A stretch of 64,000 nucleotides of DNA from Akebia trifoliata (GCA_017979445.1 CM030708.1:33174721-33238720); one strand, 5' to 3'. Positions 47,201-59,465 are shown, counted from the stretch's first letter. Made by a program: numbers and translations. Notes: generated from the letters alone by a model not told the origin.

Positions 47201-50200
47201 ATGGGATAGGACTAGTGGCCTAGTCATGTATGATTTATGCAAAAGAGCCAGGTTTCCTGGACCAACTGTTCGTGTTTGGTCTTGGAGATTCCTTAGGTGA
47301 GGCATGAATGGTCAACAATCTAAACGGTCCAAATGTTCCACCAAACATTCAATTACTACCAGCCAAAGTTCATGTGTACAATTTGAAGGAACACTAACTA
47401 TCTCATTGAAAAAATATGCATATCACAGCATAAAAACCATCATGCCACTGGAAAGATCATAACCATTCAGACAAGAACCTTCATATAAATTTCTGGACAG
47501 GGGGCAAAACAGTCCAATTCAGTGGCTAATATTCCGTTGATCAGATGGTTATAACCATTGGAACATTGTGGATTTTCAATCAGTGAGCAATCCAAGGGAT
47601 GATGGAGCATTTGGATGCTCCAGATTCAAGGCTGTTTGTGCCGTGTGTAAGAAAACCCCTGGTACAGTAGGAAAAAGAGACAGATCATACGGCCTTCCTC
47701 TATGTAAGAAAAGGTGAATAAGCTCAATAAAATGTTACAACCATGTAAAAGCCAAACAAGTTTAAGAGTAGTGAGAAACCGATACTGATAAATGACTGAA
47801 CTGTAATACAAAGGAAGAAAATGTACAAGAAGGAGAAAAGAGGATGAGCATAGAAGATCTGTATGATGCTATGATCACAGGAAATGATACTGTGATATAC
47901 AAAATTCAATGGAACCTGGAAACTGAATTCAGCAGGCACCAGATACCATATTTACTCTCAGCTGGGAGGACCTAATGAAACCACCCGGGGGGTGGGGAGG
48001 GTGCAAGGCTCCTTTCAAATGTTGGATCCTAGAGAAATAACACAAAATAGTTGTTGAAACAAAAATTCTTCCTCGGTACCTTTTTCTATTTGGATAAAAG
48101 CTGAAAGCATGTACTGGTATGGCAATGATGGTCTTGTTCATAGAGATCTTTCAGCAAAAGAATCTTCAAGAGATTTTAAATTTTTCTTAGGTTTTATCAG
48201 GAAATTTCAGGGAAAATTAACTATAAAAGAAGAGGACTAGTTAGGTTATTTAAAACCCCATTGGTAACTTAATAACAAAGGTAAAAGTTTAAATAAAGTG
48301 ATATGAGCGTGTACTAAAATAAGCCATAAAGTTGCAATATAACTTATTAGTAACTTTGTATAAAGTTCATATAAAAGTTACAGATTTGATTTATGGCTAA
48401 ATATCAAAGTTACAAGTTAAATAAAGTTACTGTAAATATTAGGAGTATTGATAAAATATTCCCGTGAAATTGTAATATATAAAGTTCAACATAAGTTTCA
48501 AGTTATTTTGTTATGAAGCATCAAAGTTACTGAGTTAAAAATCAATATAAAGGTAAATTTAATCATTTATTGGGAGTTGGGACTACTACTTTTTCGCAAA
48601 CGCAGTCATTTCTAATTTATCATTCTTGGTCTTTTCAGTCACCCATCTCAGAATCTTGACTCATGCTATGCTTAATCTATGAACATGTTGTTTGTTGATT
48701 GCTCAACATCAGCTCCATAGAGAAGAACAAAATCAGAATATATTTCACACAAAAAAATTGAATATCTAATTAGATTCCCACAATGCCACTGAGCAACATA
48801 TCTGTACTGATTAGTGAACATGAATATATGACAAACACTGAGACGAGACATCCAAGGTTTAAAATATCATGTCGTTCAGGACCGAAACATTGAGAGGTCA
48901 ATACTTTGTTCCAGTCTCAGCTGAAACCAGATTGTGATGTCGAAATATTCCAAAATGACACGAAATGTTGAAACATGGAGACATCTAGCATTTGGACTTT
49001 GTGATACCAAGGAAGTTTCAAATGATTTACATAACTTCAGGTTCGAGCAATAAGTACCAAAATTCCCTTAGGTACCATACTAAATAAGGGAGGTAAGAAA
49101 ATTACCGAAACACCAGCAGGAGGATCACGGTAACCGGTTAGAAGAGAAAAAACATAGTTCTGACCATTGTGACGAGCCTGAAAACACAAAGAGTTGGACA
49201 TTAGTACACTACTGCCAAAACCCGGTCCATTTGCCAAAAGTAATCAAAATTCAAAATATTCAATTACCTTGGTTATGAGGCTAAGGTCTGGAGGATATGC
49301 CCCACCATTTGCAAACCTTGCTGCTTGTTCGTTTGCATATGGCTGCGGAAAACGATCACTTAGCTTACCAGGGCGAGTAAACATCTCACCCTCATCGTTT
49401 GGCCCATCAACCACCTCGATCTCAGCAGCCATAGCCTTTGTCTCCTCTTCAGTGTATGCCACACCGACAAGATCACGATATGAAATTAGAGACATTGAGT
49501 GGCAAGATGCACATACTTGCTGGTAAACTTGATGACCACGACGAATCCTGCTCATGAATATTTTGAACTCAGAAAGTGTTAAGCAATAACAACATTTTAA
49601 CATCTACAAACATATAAATTTATACCATTACGAAATGAGTCCGACTAACCTTACTAACTTAGTAAGATTTCAACTCTTACTTACTTAGAAAGAGTTGTCG
49701 TTGACCCCACCTTGTGGCACCCAAAAACATGATCCAATGCCACACGGTTATAGAGGACAAAATTCTATGAACTTTGAAAAAAAAAATTCAAAAAAATGTT
49801 ATTTTTCACCATTGAAAATTATTTTAAACGTGGAAGCCCAGTAGTATTCCATTTTCAAAACCTTGGATGAAGCCCAATATAATTTATTTTTTTATTCTTT
49901 TTGTCTTTTGGGATCTGAGTTTTTCCAAGAAATCTATAGGGCTGTGGTGTTGGATTTTGAATGTGGTAATCCATTTTAGCAAAACAGCCCTTAGTAAGGC
50001 TTAAATCTTACTAAGCAAGGAAATTGTTTTTTCTTACGAAATACTTCCATGCCGAAAGACCTCAGCATTTCATATATTTCATAAGAAACAATTGTTTTAA
50101 ATTAATTTCCATAAGTTAAGACAAGAAAAAAAAAACCATTCACTCACGATCCATGGTCATAGGAACTAAGAATGCCTTCGTGTGGCCAAGGATAGTTTGG

Positions 50201-51317
50201 ACATTCCAAGCCATGTTCTGCCTCATCAGCAGATGCTATTGTTGCAAAACTCAGAAGACCAGAAACACCTGCCCCAAGGAGTGCCAATGCTCTTAGGGAC
50301 TTCAGGCCAAAAGATCCAAACCCATCTTGATCCTGCTTTGAAATAAGGGATGACAATGCAGGAGGAGCCTGCAAATTACAGTACAACCACTCTTAGCAAA
50401 CAATGATGAAACACGTGTCCTAGATCACTAAATGAAATAAACCTGACGACTTAGTCACTTGAAACTAAACCAACTTAACCCGGCTATAACTATGCCTTTA
50501 ACCAAGCTACATACAATCCGCAAGCATATCCATACAAAACCCGATTATGGAAGCACAAAGGTTCAGGCACGAGTTATGAACGATAACATAACAATCCCCT
50601 TCCACAATTGTACTGGATTGAACTAGGATGAAATTTTCACTAATTTGAAAGACAACCATTCTCACATTATAAACCTTGACAGATAGAATCACTTATTAAC
50701 CAACTCTTATGGGCCTTCAAACTTTACAATTTCTAAACAACACAAAGTAATTTACAGAAAACAAAACAACTTCAATTTGGAGCATTTTCTATTGAACCTT
50801 ATTTCTCCCAAGAGATTCAGAACAAAAGATACAAATGAGATGAGCTATAACTGGTTTCTAGAATCCTGCATAACAAGCGAATAAAGGCAGATAAACTTAG
50901 ACAACGAACCCTTCCTTAGCTTGACCAACACTATCAAATCATGATTTTTCCAAAATTTAAAAAAAAAAAAAAAAAAAGGGGACTTTTTCTTTCTAAAGAA
51001 TTCAGCATTATCAAATCGTGATTTTTCTTATAAGGAACCATGATTTTTCCAAATCCCGATTCCCAAAAATCGTTTTTTTAATTTAAAAAAAGGGTAATTT
51101 TTCTATGACAAAGAATTTCTAGGTTTTGACGAACACATATAATCCAAATATCCAATTATTTCAATGAGAAGCATATAAGCTAAGTGAGATCAATCCAGAT
51201 GATGCCCTAGAAAGGTTTTTTTTTTTTTTTTAAACGAGATAAAGAGAACATTCTTACAGTATATTGGGATTGAAATTTCCTCTTTAATAACTGATTAATC
51301 GCTCTTCCAGCAGCCAT
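44277..51317 (-). CDS. CYC1: Cytochrome c1, mitochondrial complex III heme protein, 7 exons
   Basis: Exons, 5' to 3': 51258-51317, 50148-50368, 49268-49547, 49106-49177, 44671-44787, 44478-44543, 44277-44393. All introns are GT-AG; total 310 aa, the plant norm. The N-terminus [15 protein letters not shown] is a basic, acid-free mitochondrial presequence, followed by a hydrophobic sorting segment (about 68-88). Heme-binding CASCH is at 106-110 (His110 axial); the second axial ligand is Met229 in AIAMPKM. PYPWPHEG-like and [10 protein letters not shown] motifs are conserved. A C-terminal membrane anchor lies in the last exon ([18 protein letters not shown]) with a matrix tail. It carries electrons from the Rieske protein to cytochrome c. 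Intron 4 spans 4318 bp and holds a miniature LTR element; intron 2 holds a MITE. A GTAAGA at about 51450, 133 bp upstream of the start, could be the donor of a leader intron. Confidence 0.97.
45004..45205 (+). mobile_element. TRIM/SMART-like miniature LTR retrotransposon, 3' truncated
   Basis: A 112-bp LTR runs from TGTTGAG (45004) to TTTAACA (45115). It is followed at once by TGGTATCAGAGC, the methionine-tRNA primer binding site. The internal region is only about 83 bp and ends with the purine tract TGAGAGGGGAG and then TGTTGAG (45199-45205), the first bases of a 3' LTR that then diverges. There is no coding capacity. It sits in CYC1 intron 4 on the opposite strand to the gene. Confidence 0.8.
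45210..49100. other. Interior of CYC1 intron 4
   Basis: Apart from the miniature LTR element just upstream, I saw no coding sequence or clear transposon. Composition is less AT-extreme than the intergenic DNA. Some of it may be old, unrecognised insertion sequence. Confidence 0.4.
49645..50035. mobile_element. MITE in CYC1 intron 2 (TTACTAACTTAGTAAG family)
   Basis: The left end CTTACTAACTTAGTAAGATT and the right end AATCTTACTAAGCAAG are inverted. Internal sequence (GTGGCACCCAAAAACATGAT, GGGATCTGAGTTTTTCC) matches 36960-37340. About 390 bp. Confidence 0.7.
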
Positions 51318-52665
51318 TGGAGTCAATTTTTCTCTAAATTTCTTCGCTAGAAGAAGCAGAATGAGAATCAGAGACTAAGATCCAATGAACATAAACATAA
51401 ACCAGAGAGATCTAAATTAGTAGAAGAGAAACAGATTGAAATTTCTTACCTGAGAGGGAGAGGGAGAGAGATAGAGAGACCAGTTCACGTTGGTCGATGG
51501 GTGTAAAAAAAAAAAAACAAAAGCAATAGAGATTCACCAAAGAGAAGCGAAGGGCAAGATGGTCATTTTGTTCAGAGAAAGGAGGGTAGTTTTGTCACTT
51601 CAGTAAAATATTATCATAAACAATTTTGTGTTGCTAGGCCACATTGCTTAGGTTCGACTACCCTATTGAAAACGGCCACGTTTCACATTTACACGTGGCA
51701 ATTCTTAATTCTTGCCTTAAATGCTGGAGAAGAAATAAAAAAGAAGGGCTTCCTGGAGCGTACCTCCAAATCTCTTCACTGCACAGGAGGGATTTTCTTC
51801 AAAGTAAAGGGTGAGTATTGGGCTTGGGCAGTTAACCTTCTTCGTTCACGAACAATGGATCGGATCAAGGTCGTTCTGGGACCAACCCGATCCTATACTT
51901 ATTGAATGCCTTATGGAATTGGGTTTTTATTGAATCACAATATTTGAATCCAAATACAATCCAATAAAACTTGGATCAAATTCAAAAATTAATATAAATA
52001 ATATATTTAAACGAAATGTATAATATAGTTTATATATATTTTCATCTACTATCAAATTGGCACATAATTCATCCAAAAATCAATTTGTTAGGTTACCGAA
52101 TCGAACACTACTTGTTACAATTTCTTTTTTACAACATTGTCTGAATGACATCCATTTTTTCAATGCTTGTTACAACATTGTCGGATGCCATTTTGGATCT
52201 TGTAAAATGTTAGAAATTTGAGGCATTAGTAAACAAGTGTTGTAACATATTGTCGTCCCCATTCTTAACTTGTATGTATCATGGGAAAATGCGAATAAGG
52301 AAGAAAGAGAGAGAGAGAGATTTAGATTTCATGTATTGGGTTTCATTTTCTCACCCATGGTATTGGATGGGAAAATGAACCCAACAAGGTGGACTTTTAG
52401 ATGAGGGTGGAAAATGCATTTTAAGTGCGTAATAAACATTTTTTTTCTAAAAGATGAGAGAACCGCCATGATTCAAGCCAATGAGCTGGATTGAAAAGCC
52501 CAATAAGATATGGGTTGGGATTTATTTTTATTATGCACAAGCCCAACTCATTATGACGTAAGTGGATTGAAAAGCCCAATAAGATATGGGTTGGGCTTGA
52601 GTGGATGTCAGGTTCCCCCATCAGAACTGGTCAAGTAATGATCACAGTAATCAAGTTTGGATTTG
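51318..52665. other. CYC1 5' flank and spacer, no gene seen
   Basis: A purine-rich GAGAGGGAGAGGGAGAGAG tract (about 51452-51480) probably lies in the CYC1 leader or core promoter. About 51850-52100 is the GGATC-rich dispersed repeat. About 52495-52600 contains a direct repeat of GGATTGAAAAGCCCAATAAG. Confidence 0.4.
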
Positions 52666-52784
52666 GCAATTATTATTATTATTATTTGATTGGTAACCCT
52701 ATTTTTAATGAGGTTAGTAACTCGGTGCTGGCAGGATTTGAACCAAGGTCTTTGTTACCATCACCAAAAGACTTTACCAACTAA

Positions 52785-53987
52785 GGTGTTGTTTGTCAAA
52801 CTGAAATAAATAAGTGTTGAATAACATTAAGTACTGAAATTTATAAGTGCTGAATTTAAGTATTAAAAAAGTTGTCTGTTTAAATGCTGAATCATGTTTG
52901 TTATACATTGCTGAAGTTGGTAAATTGTCTTTGTTACCCTTACAATCATATTATATATTGTTTGCATGTTTCGAATGCATATTTCTTATCAAACATAATA
53001 AAATATATTATTTCTTATAAAATTAAAATACAATTCATTTTTAAATAATACTCAAATATTCAATTTATAAATAATAATTTCTATTTATAAAAACCCATAA
53101 ATTTCAAATTAAAAATAATAATGTCATACAAGTCACCAAAATTTGAAATCAACATTAAAAGAACTTAATTTTTGATGAATAATTTTCGACGGAAATGAAG
53201 GATGTGTAATTATAAAAGCACCCTATGAATTAATAAGGGCAACCCACACCATAGCCAATTTTTTTAATTTTATATGGGTTAAAGTTTTTGGAATGAGCAA
53301 ATTTTTAGTGAGGATGGTATCTATGGTCTAGAGATCATCCTCACCAAAATCAGTCCATTTTGAAACTTTTAACTCGTCAAAAATAGTTTTTTTTGTTAAG
53401 GGACGATTTACGGTTCTTGAACTTGTTTTGATAGAGTTAGAAGTTTCAGGATGTGCTGATTTTTGATGAGGATGATCTCCTCATTGTAGAAACATTCTTA
53501 TCAAAAATCAACTTATTCGAAAACTTTTAACTCATATAAGACAAAATAATTTAGTCATGGTGTGGGTGTATTAATTGTGGGGTGCTTATATACTAATGAG
53601 GAGATCATCCTCACCAAAAATCAACTCATTCCAAAAATTTTAACCCATATAAGACAAAATAATTTAGTCATGGTGTGGGTTTATTAATTTGTGGGGTGCT
53701 TATATACTTATCCATGTGATGTAAGAGATAATATCCTTTTAAGAATAAGGGTATGCTTGTCTATGCTCAAAAAATCGAAGGATATACTTGTCCGTGTCGA
53801 AAAAAACGAAGTGCTTACCGCCTTTAGCACTTTTTTTCAACATCAAAATAGTGCTGAATTTTTTTCACTTATTTTCAACAATAAGCGCTGAAAATATAGA
53901 GTAACAAACGCACTATTTTGACAAAAAGTGCGGAATTTAATTTTTTTCATCAATAAGTGCCGAAAAATAGCGCAAATAAACACTGCC
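52785..53987. mobile_element. PIF/Harbinger-like element, 1203 bp, inside the SINE
   Basis: Left end GGTGTTGTTTGTC; right end, read inward, GGCAGTGTTTATT. It is flanked by TAA (52782-52784 and 53988-53990), the 3-bp duplication usual for PIF/Harbinger. Subterminal AATAAGTGCTGAA repeats are inverted between the ends. No transposase frame. Contains a nested foldback element. Confidence 0.75.
53228..53720. mobile_element. Foldback element nested in the PIF-like element, with a partial duplication
   Basis: ACCCACACCATAG near the left pairs with CATGGTGTGGGT at the right, with inner GGTGAGGATGATC modules. The right arm is duplicated: TAATTTAGTCATGGTGTGGG occurs near 53548 and again near 53661, each followed by GGGGTGCTTATATACT. 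Confidence 0.7.
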
Positions 53988-54006
53988 TAAGCTAATTGGC
54001 ACCTAT

Positions 54007-55801
54007 GGATTCAACAATTATTTGATGGGTGTTCAGTTTGGTTAATTTGAATCAACTCGAAAAATTCATAAAAGATTCAAGAAAATTTTGGGGATTATGC
54101 AAATAATGTTCTTGGATGTCTTCCCAGGATCCATCATCTTCCACCTCTTTAAAAATCATATCTTGTTATTGAAATTTGAAGATAAAATTTTGAGGTTGGA
54201 AAGTAAAAAAATGTTATTTTATTCGTGTTTAATCGATAAATTACCAATTAATTTGTTGACTTAATCGACTGACTTCTTATTCAGCCAATTTTATGAATAT
54301 TTAAAAAAACAGAGAATTTTGTGACTATGTAAATGATGGTCGTGTTTACTATTTAGAGCTCTCAAATGGGTTGGATCAGACTCCAAATCCGATCCACTTT
54401 GATCAGTTATCTGAGGATATAAATCATGGTTTATTGAACCTAAGTGAACGAAAAAATGAATTATTTGTCTACCCTTACGAGTCAGGCTTATTCTAGAGTA
54501 GTTAATTGAAAATGACGAACTTGAAAGCGAACTGACAAATCAAGTATATTAGGTTTTATCCCAGTGTTTTAGCTGGAGGGGCTCAATTAACAAAATTCAT
54601 AAAAGTTAATAAAAATTTTTTGGTCTTGCTGGTAATTGGGCTTGAATACATGTGGACCAAGCCCAATCATAGGCCGGGCTTAGATTTTTTTTTCCTAATC
54701 AGAGGCCCATCCCAACAGGTAGATGATGGAATGGGATTGTTTCAAGGCAAATGATTCTAAAAGGTAGAATTATAGGTGTCTTACCAAATCATGCAATGAA
54801 ATCATCTAATTTACCGGCACAACACATTTCCAAAGTCCAAAACATTTAGAGCAACTCCACGACACTCGGGCATGGGCTAAGCATCCCTTCCCAACTGTCG
54901 CTTTGCAAAGTCAGAGCCTCAAGAAGAAACTCCAACGCATTTTGCAGAGCCATTTAGAATATTTTGGAGACAGAAGAAGAGGTAAAAGAAGAGCGTGAGA
55001 TTCTCTCTCTCTCTCTCTGTACTTATTGACAATAAAAACGATGACAGTTGAGAGTCATTTTACTGTAAATGAATTTGTGGATAGTCATTTTAGCTAGTAT
55101 TATTGGAGTGCAAATCCTTTGAATAAACAAAATATCTTTTAATAATAAAATGTCTACCAATTATGCCTAGCCTATTTGCGTTGGAGTTGCTCTAACAAAG
55201 TCAGTAAAAAAAAAAAAAAGTATTTTTTATCAATAAATTATTTTTTAAATGGTTAAAAATAAGGGACTTTGAAATGATAAATTTCATTAATTCACTTGAT
55301 ATTTAAAATAAATTAAAAAAAATCAGGGGTATCTATGAAATTTTGATATATATTTTGGAATGTGTCCTGTCACAGTAATTTAGAGATATCTCTTTCATGA
55401 GTTGGTAAATTCCTTTAGAATCATATCCACAATCACCAATTCAATGTATTTTAAGTACACTTTTAACATCTAACGAATAGACCCTACATTGATGCCATTT
55501 GCACGAGGAGCAATACAGAGGAGGACGTCCTTTTAAGTCCTTCAACTTCTAAGTGATTATAATGCTTCGAACATTGGTGAAACCCATGAGTATTTCTAAA
55601 TAATATTCACCCATTCGCTGATACAGGGTTCGTCCAAAATGTGGCACAAAGTTGAGGTCAAATGGTCTTGACCTATGTTATTTGATTCGTGGGTTCATTA
55701 AGTTTGAATTTGGGTTCGTGGCTCGTCAATCAAGAATGAATCCCTTTTGTAAGGGTAGATAGAGATGAGGGTATTTGAAGGCTGGAGTGATGAGTAGGGT
55801 T
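54007..55801. other. Intergenic, AT-rich, no gene seen
   Basis: Only short frames. A short CT repeat lies at about 55000-55018. Confidence 0.45.
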
Positions 55802-55815
55802 AAAAAAAGGACATT

Positions 55816-56025
55816 ACCAAGGGGTTGGGCTTGATGGTAAGACTGGGTGTGCTCCCCAGGTTTGTCTTCGAATCCCCTTCCCCCACTTGTGTGGCACTTA
55901 TGGGTTTGGGTTCGTCCCTTAAAACTCGTATGGGGTTGGTCATGCGGGGCCCCCAAGGGAGATTAGTCTGTCACGCTTACTTGAGAGTGTTGATGGGATA
56001 CTTCGGTTACAAAAAAAAAAAAAAA
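55816..56025 (+). mobile_element. tRNA-derived SINE with 14-bp target duplication
   Basis: The head CCAAGGGGTTGGGCTTGATG includes an A box; CTTCGAATCCCC (about 55867) is a B box; a 15-base poly-A tail closes it (56011-56025). Flanked by AAAAAAAGGACATT at 55802-55815 and 56019-56032, the second copy merging with the tail. A clean retroposed copy of about 195 bp plus tail. Confidence 0.85.
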
Positions 56026-56032
56026 GGACATT

Positions 56033-57180
56033 GAAGATGGTAAATTTTGAAAAGAAAAATAATAATTTTTTGTTTTTTTAAATATTGAAGATGAGGGTAT
56101 TTGGTCATTTTTCATCAGAAGCATGTTATCAATTTGAAAATTTAGGGCATATCTCAAATAGTATCAAATGTAGAGGAGTGTAAAAATTTAACATAAAATG
56201 ATGAAGTTTTTGTGGTTCATTGCACTTCATGAACCATGAGCGAATCGTACCACATACTAGTTCGATTCAAACTGATTCTTAGTTTGCTAGCCTAATAGCA
56301 AATTAGGTAACCTAGGTCTTGACCGAAGTGTTGGACCATGGACGTTAGGGCTCGAACTGCCTTATTCACAACGGGTCATGTAAATAGGGCTTTAGCAGTG
56401 ATGGCATGAGATTAGATTACTATGGTGTAGAAAATGGTGTTATATAGAGATGGATCAAAAGGTTTAGTGCCTCAAAATTTTGAGAAAAGACTTTGTTAAT
56501 GATGATACTTAGAGGGTCTAGTATTTTGTTTTGTTTTATTTTTGTTGTATTAAAAGGGTTTAACCATGAATAAAGGAAATTAGTTCATCAATACCTTAGT
56601 CATCTAATTTCCACTCCTTGATCATTGGATTCCAATAATAATAAATAATATAAAAAAAGGAGAAATTTTCAACAATGTAATCAATTTTTGACGAAATTCT
56701 GATTCCACTTCATTATTAATTTTAATTCCCAAAAATGTGAACAGCGAGATCGCAAAATTTTCAAGTGACAATCTCGTAAGTTCACTACTTTTTACGAGAT
56801 CCTCACTATATGAACCAATAAGATTGTGACTTTAAACTTGCGAGATCGTCACTTGAAAAACTTGCGATCTCAGACTTCATATTTTGGGAATTAAAATTAC
56901 TAGTTATCAAAATTAGAATTTTATCATATTTAGCTCACAAAATGATAATTTACCCATAAAAATAAATATATTAGAGTGCAATACAAATCATTTTAGTCCG
57001 CCTATCTAATAAAAACAATGGAAGATTATTCCTTTATTGGTAGATGACCTAAAATTAATTATTTTATTGGATATTAATAGAAGGACAGTAAAAGTTGAAG
57101 ATTCTACAAGAGAAAGACAAAACATGTATTGAAGTAGCGGAGGCCACAGTCAAAAAATTCGTTGCATTTTTTTCGGAAGA
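56033..57180. other. Intergenic, no gene seen
   Basis: AT-rich. An inverted pair around GATCTCACTTGAAAA-like words (56740-56880) may be an eroded foldback. Confidence 0.4.
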
Positions 57181-57183
57181 CAT

Positions 57184-57381
57184 CCCCAAATAAGGGATCA
57201 GTCAATTAAATTAACAAACTAACCCGTAATTTGTTAAGTTAATAATTCGTCAATTTATCCAAAAGTATCATTTATATAATCCCCCCAAATAAGGGATCAG
57301 TCAATTAAATTAACAAATTAACTTGCAATTTGTTAAGTTAATAATTCATCAATTTATCCAAAACTATCATTTATATAATCC
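57184..57381. repeat. 99-bp tandem duplication
   Basis: Two adjacent copies of CCCAAATAAGGGATCAGTCA followed by the same AATTAAATTAACAAA-type sequence, about 93% identical by eye, with a unit length of 99 bp. Confidence 0.85.
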
Positions 57382-57764
57382 CCCCCTCCCCCTCCAAAAA
57401 ATTTTTTTTGATATTTTTTGTAAAACCTTTTTCATATGAGTATTTTAGAAACACCTGCTATAAAATTGGTGATAGTAAATTTACCCCCTTTGACAGTAAG
57501 TCAACTTTGTTTTTTCTTGATGATTTAATAGTGAAAATTTTATATTTTTCAAAATTTTGATTTAATAATTAAGTATTTAAAAAGCATTTTGAAGGAAAAA
57601 AATTCATCATTAAATCATCAAGAAAACGCAACATTGACTTAAGGTTAAGGGGGGCAAGCCTAATCTTACATTTTTCAAGGGGGAAAATCTAATATCACCA
57701 ATTTTATAAGGGGTGTTTCTAAAATACCTATTTCATATTTATCCAAATTAAATTGAATCCACTC

Positions 57765-58385
57765 CCAACAATTAGTTGTCGGATCCGTACTTGATTACCA
57801 TGGTGAAAGCAAATATGAACACGTATACTTAAATTAATAAAAGACACGACTTTAGACAAGATTAGATGGAAGCATATGATGATTTGTTTAGTTGATCCCG
57901 AATTTTTGAAATAAAACTTTAATGATGGTGAGGATGTTTGGTCGTCTGAATTCACATCACTCTAGATAGCGTTGAATGGCTAAATAGAGCTAACTTCCAT
58001 CAAATAATTGTCGAACCCGTACTTGATTACCAAGGTGGAAACAGATAAGAAAATATATACTTAAATTAACAAAAGACGCAACTTTAGATAAGATTGGATG
58101 GAGGCAAATGTTGATTTATCCAATGAATAATGATTTTCTGATGCCCCCCCTCCGACATACGTCCTCATCCAGAACTGTAGATCATTTGCCTTAGGATGCA
58201 TAAAACCATAAATCTTTTTCTTGTGTATCCCGAGGAAATGATTTACGATTCTGTGATGGATGCATATGTTAGAGGGGAGGCGTTAAATTATCACAAGTCT
58301 TATTCATTTGATCCCGATCAATAATGACGATGTTGTTGGTCATCCCAATTCATATCACTCTAGATAGTATTGAATGAAAAAATAT
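57765..58385. repeat. Tandem duplication of about 240 bp; second copy split by a MITE
   Basis: Copy 1 (57765-57985) runs from CGTACTTGATTACCATGGTG to CACTCTAGATAGCGTTGAAT. Copy 2 starts CGTACTTGATTACCAAGGTG near 58017, is interrupted at about 58121-58300, and resumes with TTGATCCCGATCAATAATGA to CACTCTAGATAGTATTGAAT. Confidence 0.8.
58121..58300. mobile_element. Palindromic MITE inside duplicated DNA
   Basis: CTGTAGATCATTTGCC and GGAAATGATTTACGATTCTG are inverted around AAATCTTTTTCTTG. Same family as about 36600-36750. It is absent from the first copy of the surrounding duplication. Confidence 0.7.
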
Positions 58386-58499
58386 AATGCATGTTGTCAT
58401 CCCTGATATTTAGGAAAGCTTAGATGTTGACCACATGGGTTTCATGGCCATCCAAGAAGTATAAGCATACAAAAGAGTCGTGATTTTTTTGACTCAAAA

Positions 58500-58760
58500 A
58501 TTTTCACTTGGTGTGTACGTGGCTGACATGGTAAGGGCATAGAACCATAAATCTTTTTCTTCAGGATACACAACGAAAACGATAAGCAATTTTGTGCCCG
58601 TACCACATCAGTCGAGTAATAACCGAGTGAAAATTGACATGGCAAGAGCATAGAATCATAAATCTTTTTCTTCAGGATACACAAGAAAAACGATAAACGA
58701 TTTTGTGTCTTTGCCATGTCAGTTGAGTACAGATCGAGTGAAAATTTTCAAGTCATAAAA
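58500..58760. mobile_element. Two tandem palindromic MITEs (AGATCTTTTTC-related core)
   Basis: Two units (about 58500-58635 and 58625-58760) each carry CATAAATCTTTTTCTTCAGG and an inverted partner ending CATGTCAGT or CACATCAGT. The units are about 120 bp apart and head to tail. Confidence 0.7.
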
Positions 58761-59285
58761 TCATTAGTGCGTACAAAATTCTAAGAACCCATCATCAACC
58801 AACAGAAATTCCACCATTGATCAAAATCATTTTCTAGAAGAAAGGGAATGCAAATAGTTGATTAGATCCCTCTATTCCTCGATAACCTTACCTTTTGACA
58901 TGTAGACCTCACATATCCACTAAAATAAAATTTTGATTGATAAAAACGTCACCCAATAACAAAAGAGAAGGAATAATTTTACCATATAAGTTACACCCCC
59001 ACTTTGACCATCAAAGACTCGAAGAAAAAGCCAAAACAAAGGCCACACAGGTCATAGTCGTCCTTTCTAATTGTCTCCTTGAGTTACTTAAAACCAACCA
59101 ACAAACAAAGAAAAAACAACAATAACAACTATATCGGCGTGCTTTGATAAGATTCTCAAGATAAGAATCAAAGATGTGAAATGGAACAAGAGATAAAAGG
59201 AAAAAAAAAAAAGAGGGAGTAGGTAGTGAGGAGATAGATCTTGGCTTACATACTAAGGCACCTTAGTGTTTGAGGATTAGACCTA

Positions 59286-59456
59286 GAGTTGTGATAAAGC
59301 AACACACTAAATAGTATGTGGATGATGTGGCAAGTGCACAAGATTATAGATCTTTTTCTTCGGGATATGTAGGAAAAGGATCTATAGCTCTGTACACTTG
59401 CCACGTCAACGATGTACAAACCACATATTATTTAGCGTGTTGCTTTATCATTAATC
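59286..59456. mobile_element. Palindromic Mutator-like MITE, 171 bp
   Basis: Inverted ends GAGTTGTGATAAAGCAAC and GTTGCTTTATCATTAATC. Perfect 9-bp duplication TTAGACCTA (59277-59285 and 59457-59465). Same length and core as the copy at 735-905, which together define the family boundaries. Confidence 0.9.
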
Positions 59457-59465
59457 TTAGACCTA

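Larger units (their letters stand above)
52666..54006 (-). mobile_element. tRNA-derived SINE, split by a DNA transposon
   Basis: Read on the minus strand, the head (about 54006-53988) plus 52784-52666 gives GTGCCAATTAGCTTAG, an A-box-like region, and then TTGGTTCAAATCCTGCC (B box), ending in ATAATAATAATAA. The same head-to-tail sequence occurs at 60780-61135. Positions 52785-53987 are a later insertion. Confidence 0.75.

Noticed and set aside
57184..58760. CRISPR-like or satellite array from repeated blocks
   Set aside because: The blocks are two-copy tandem duplications and palindromic MITEs without regular spacers, and the genome is eukaryotic.
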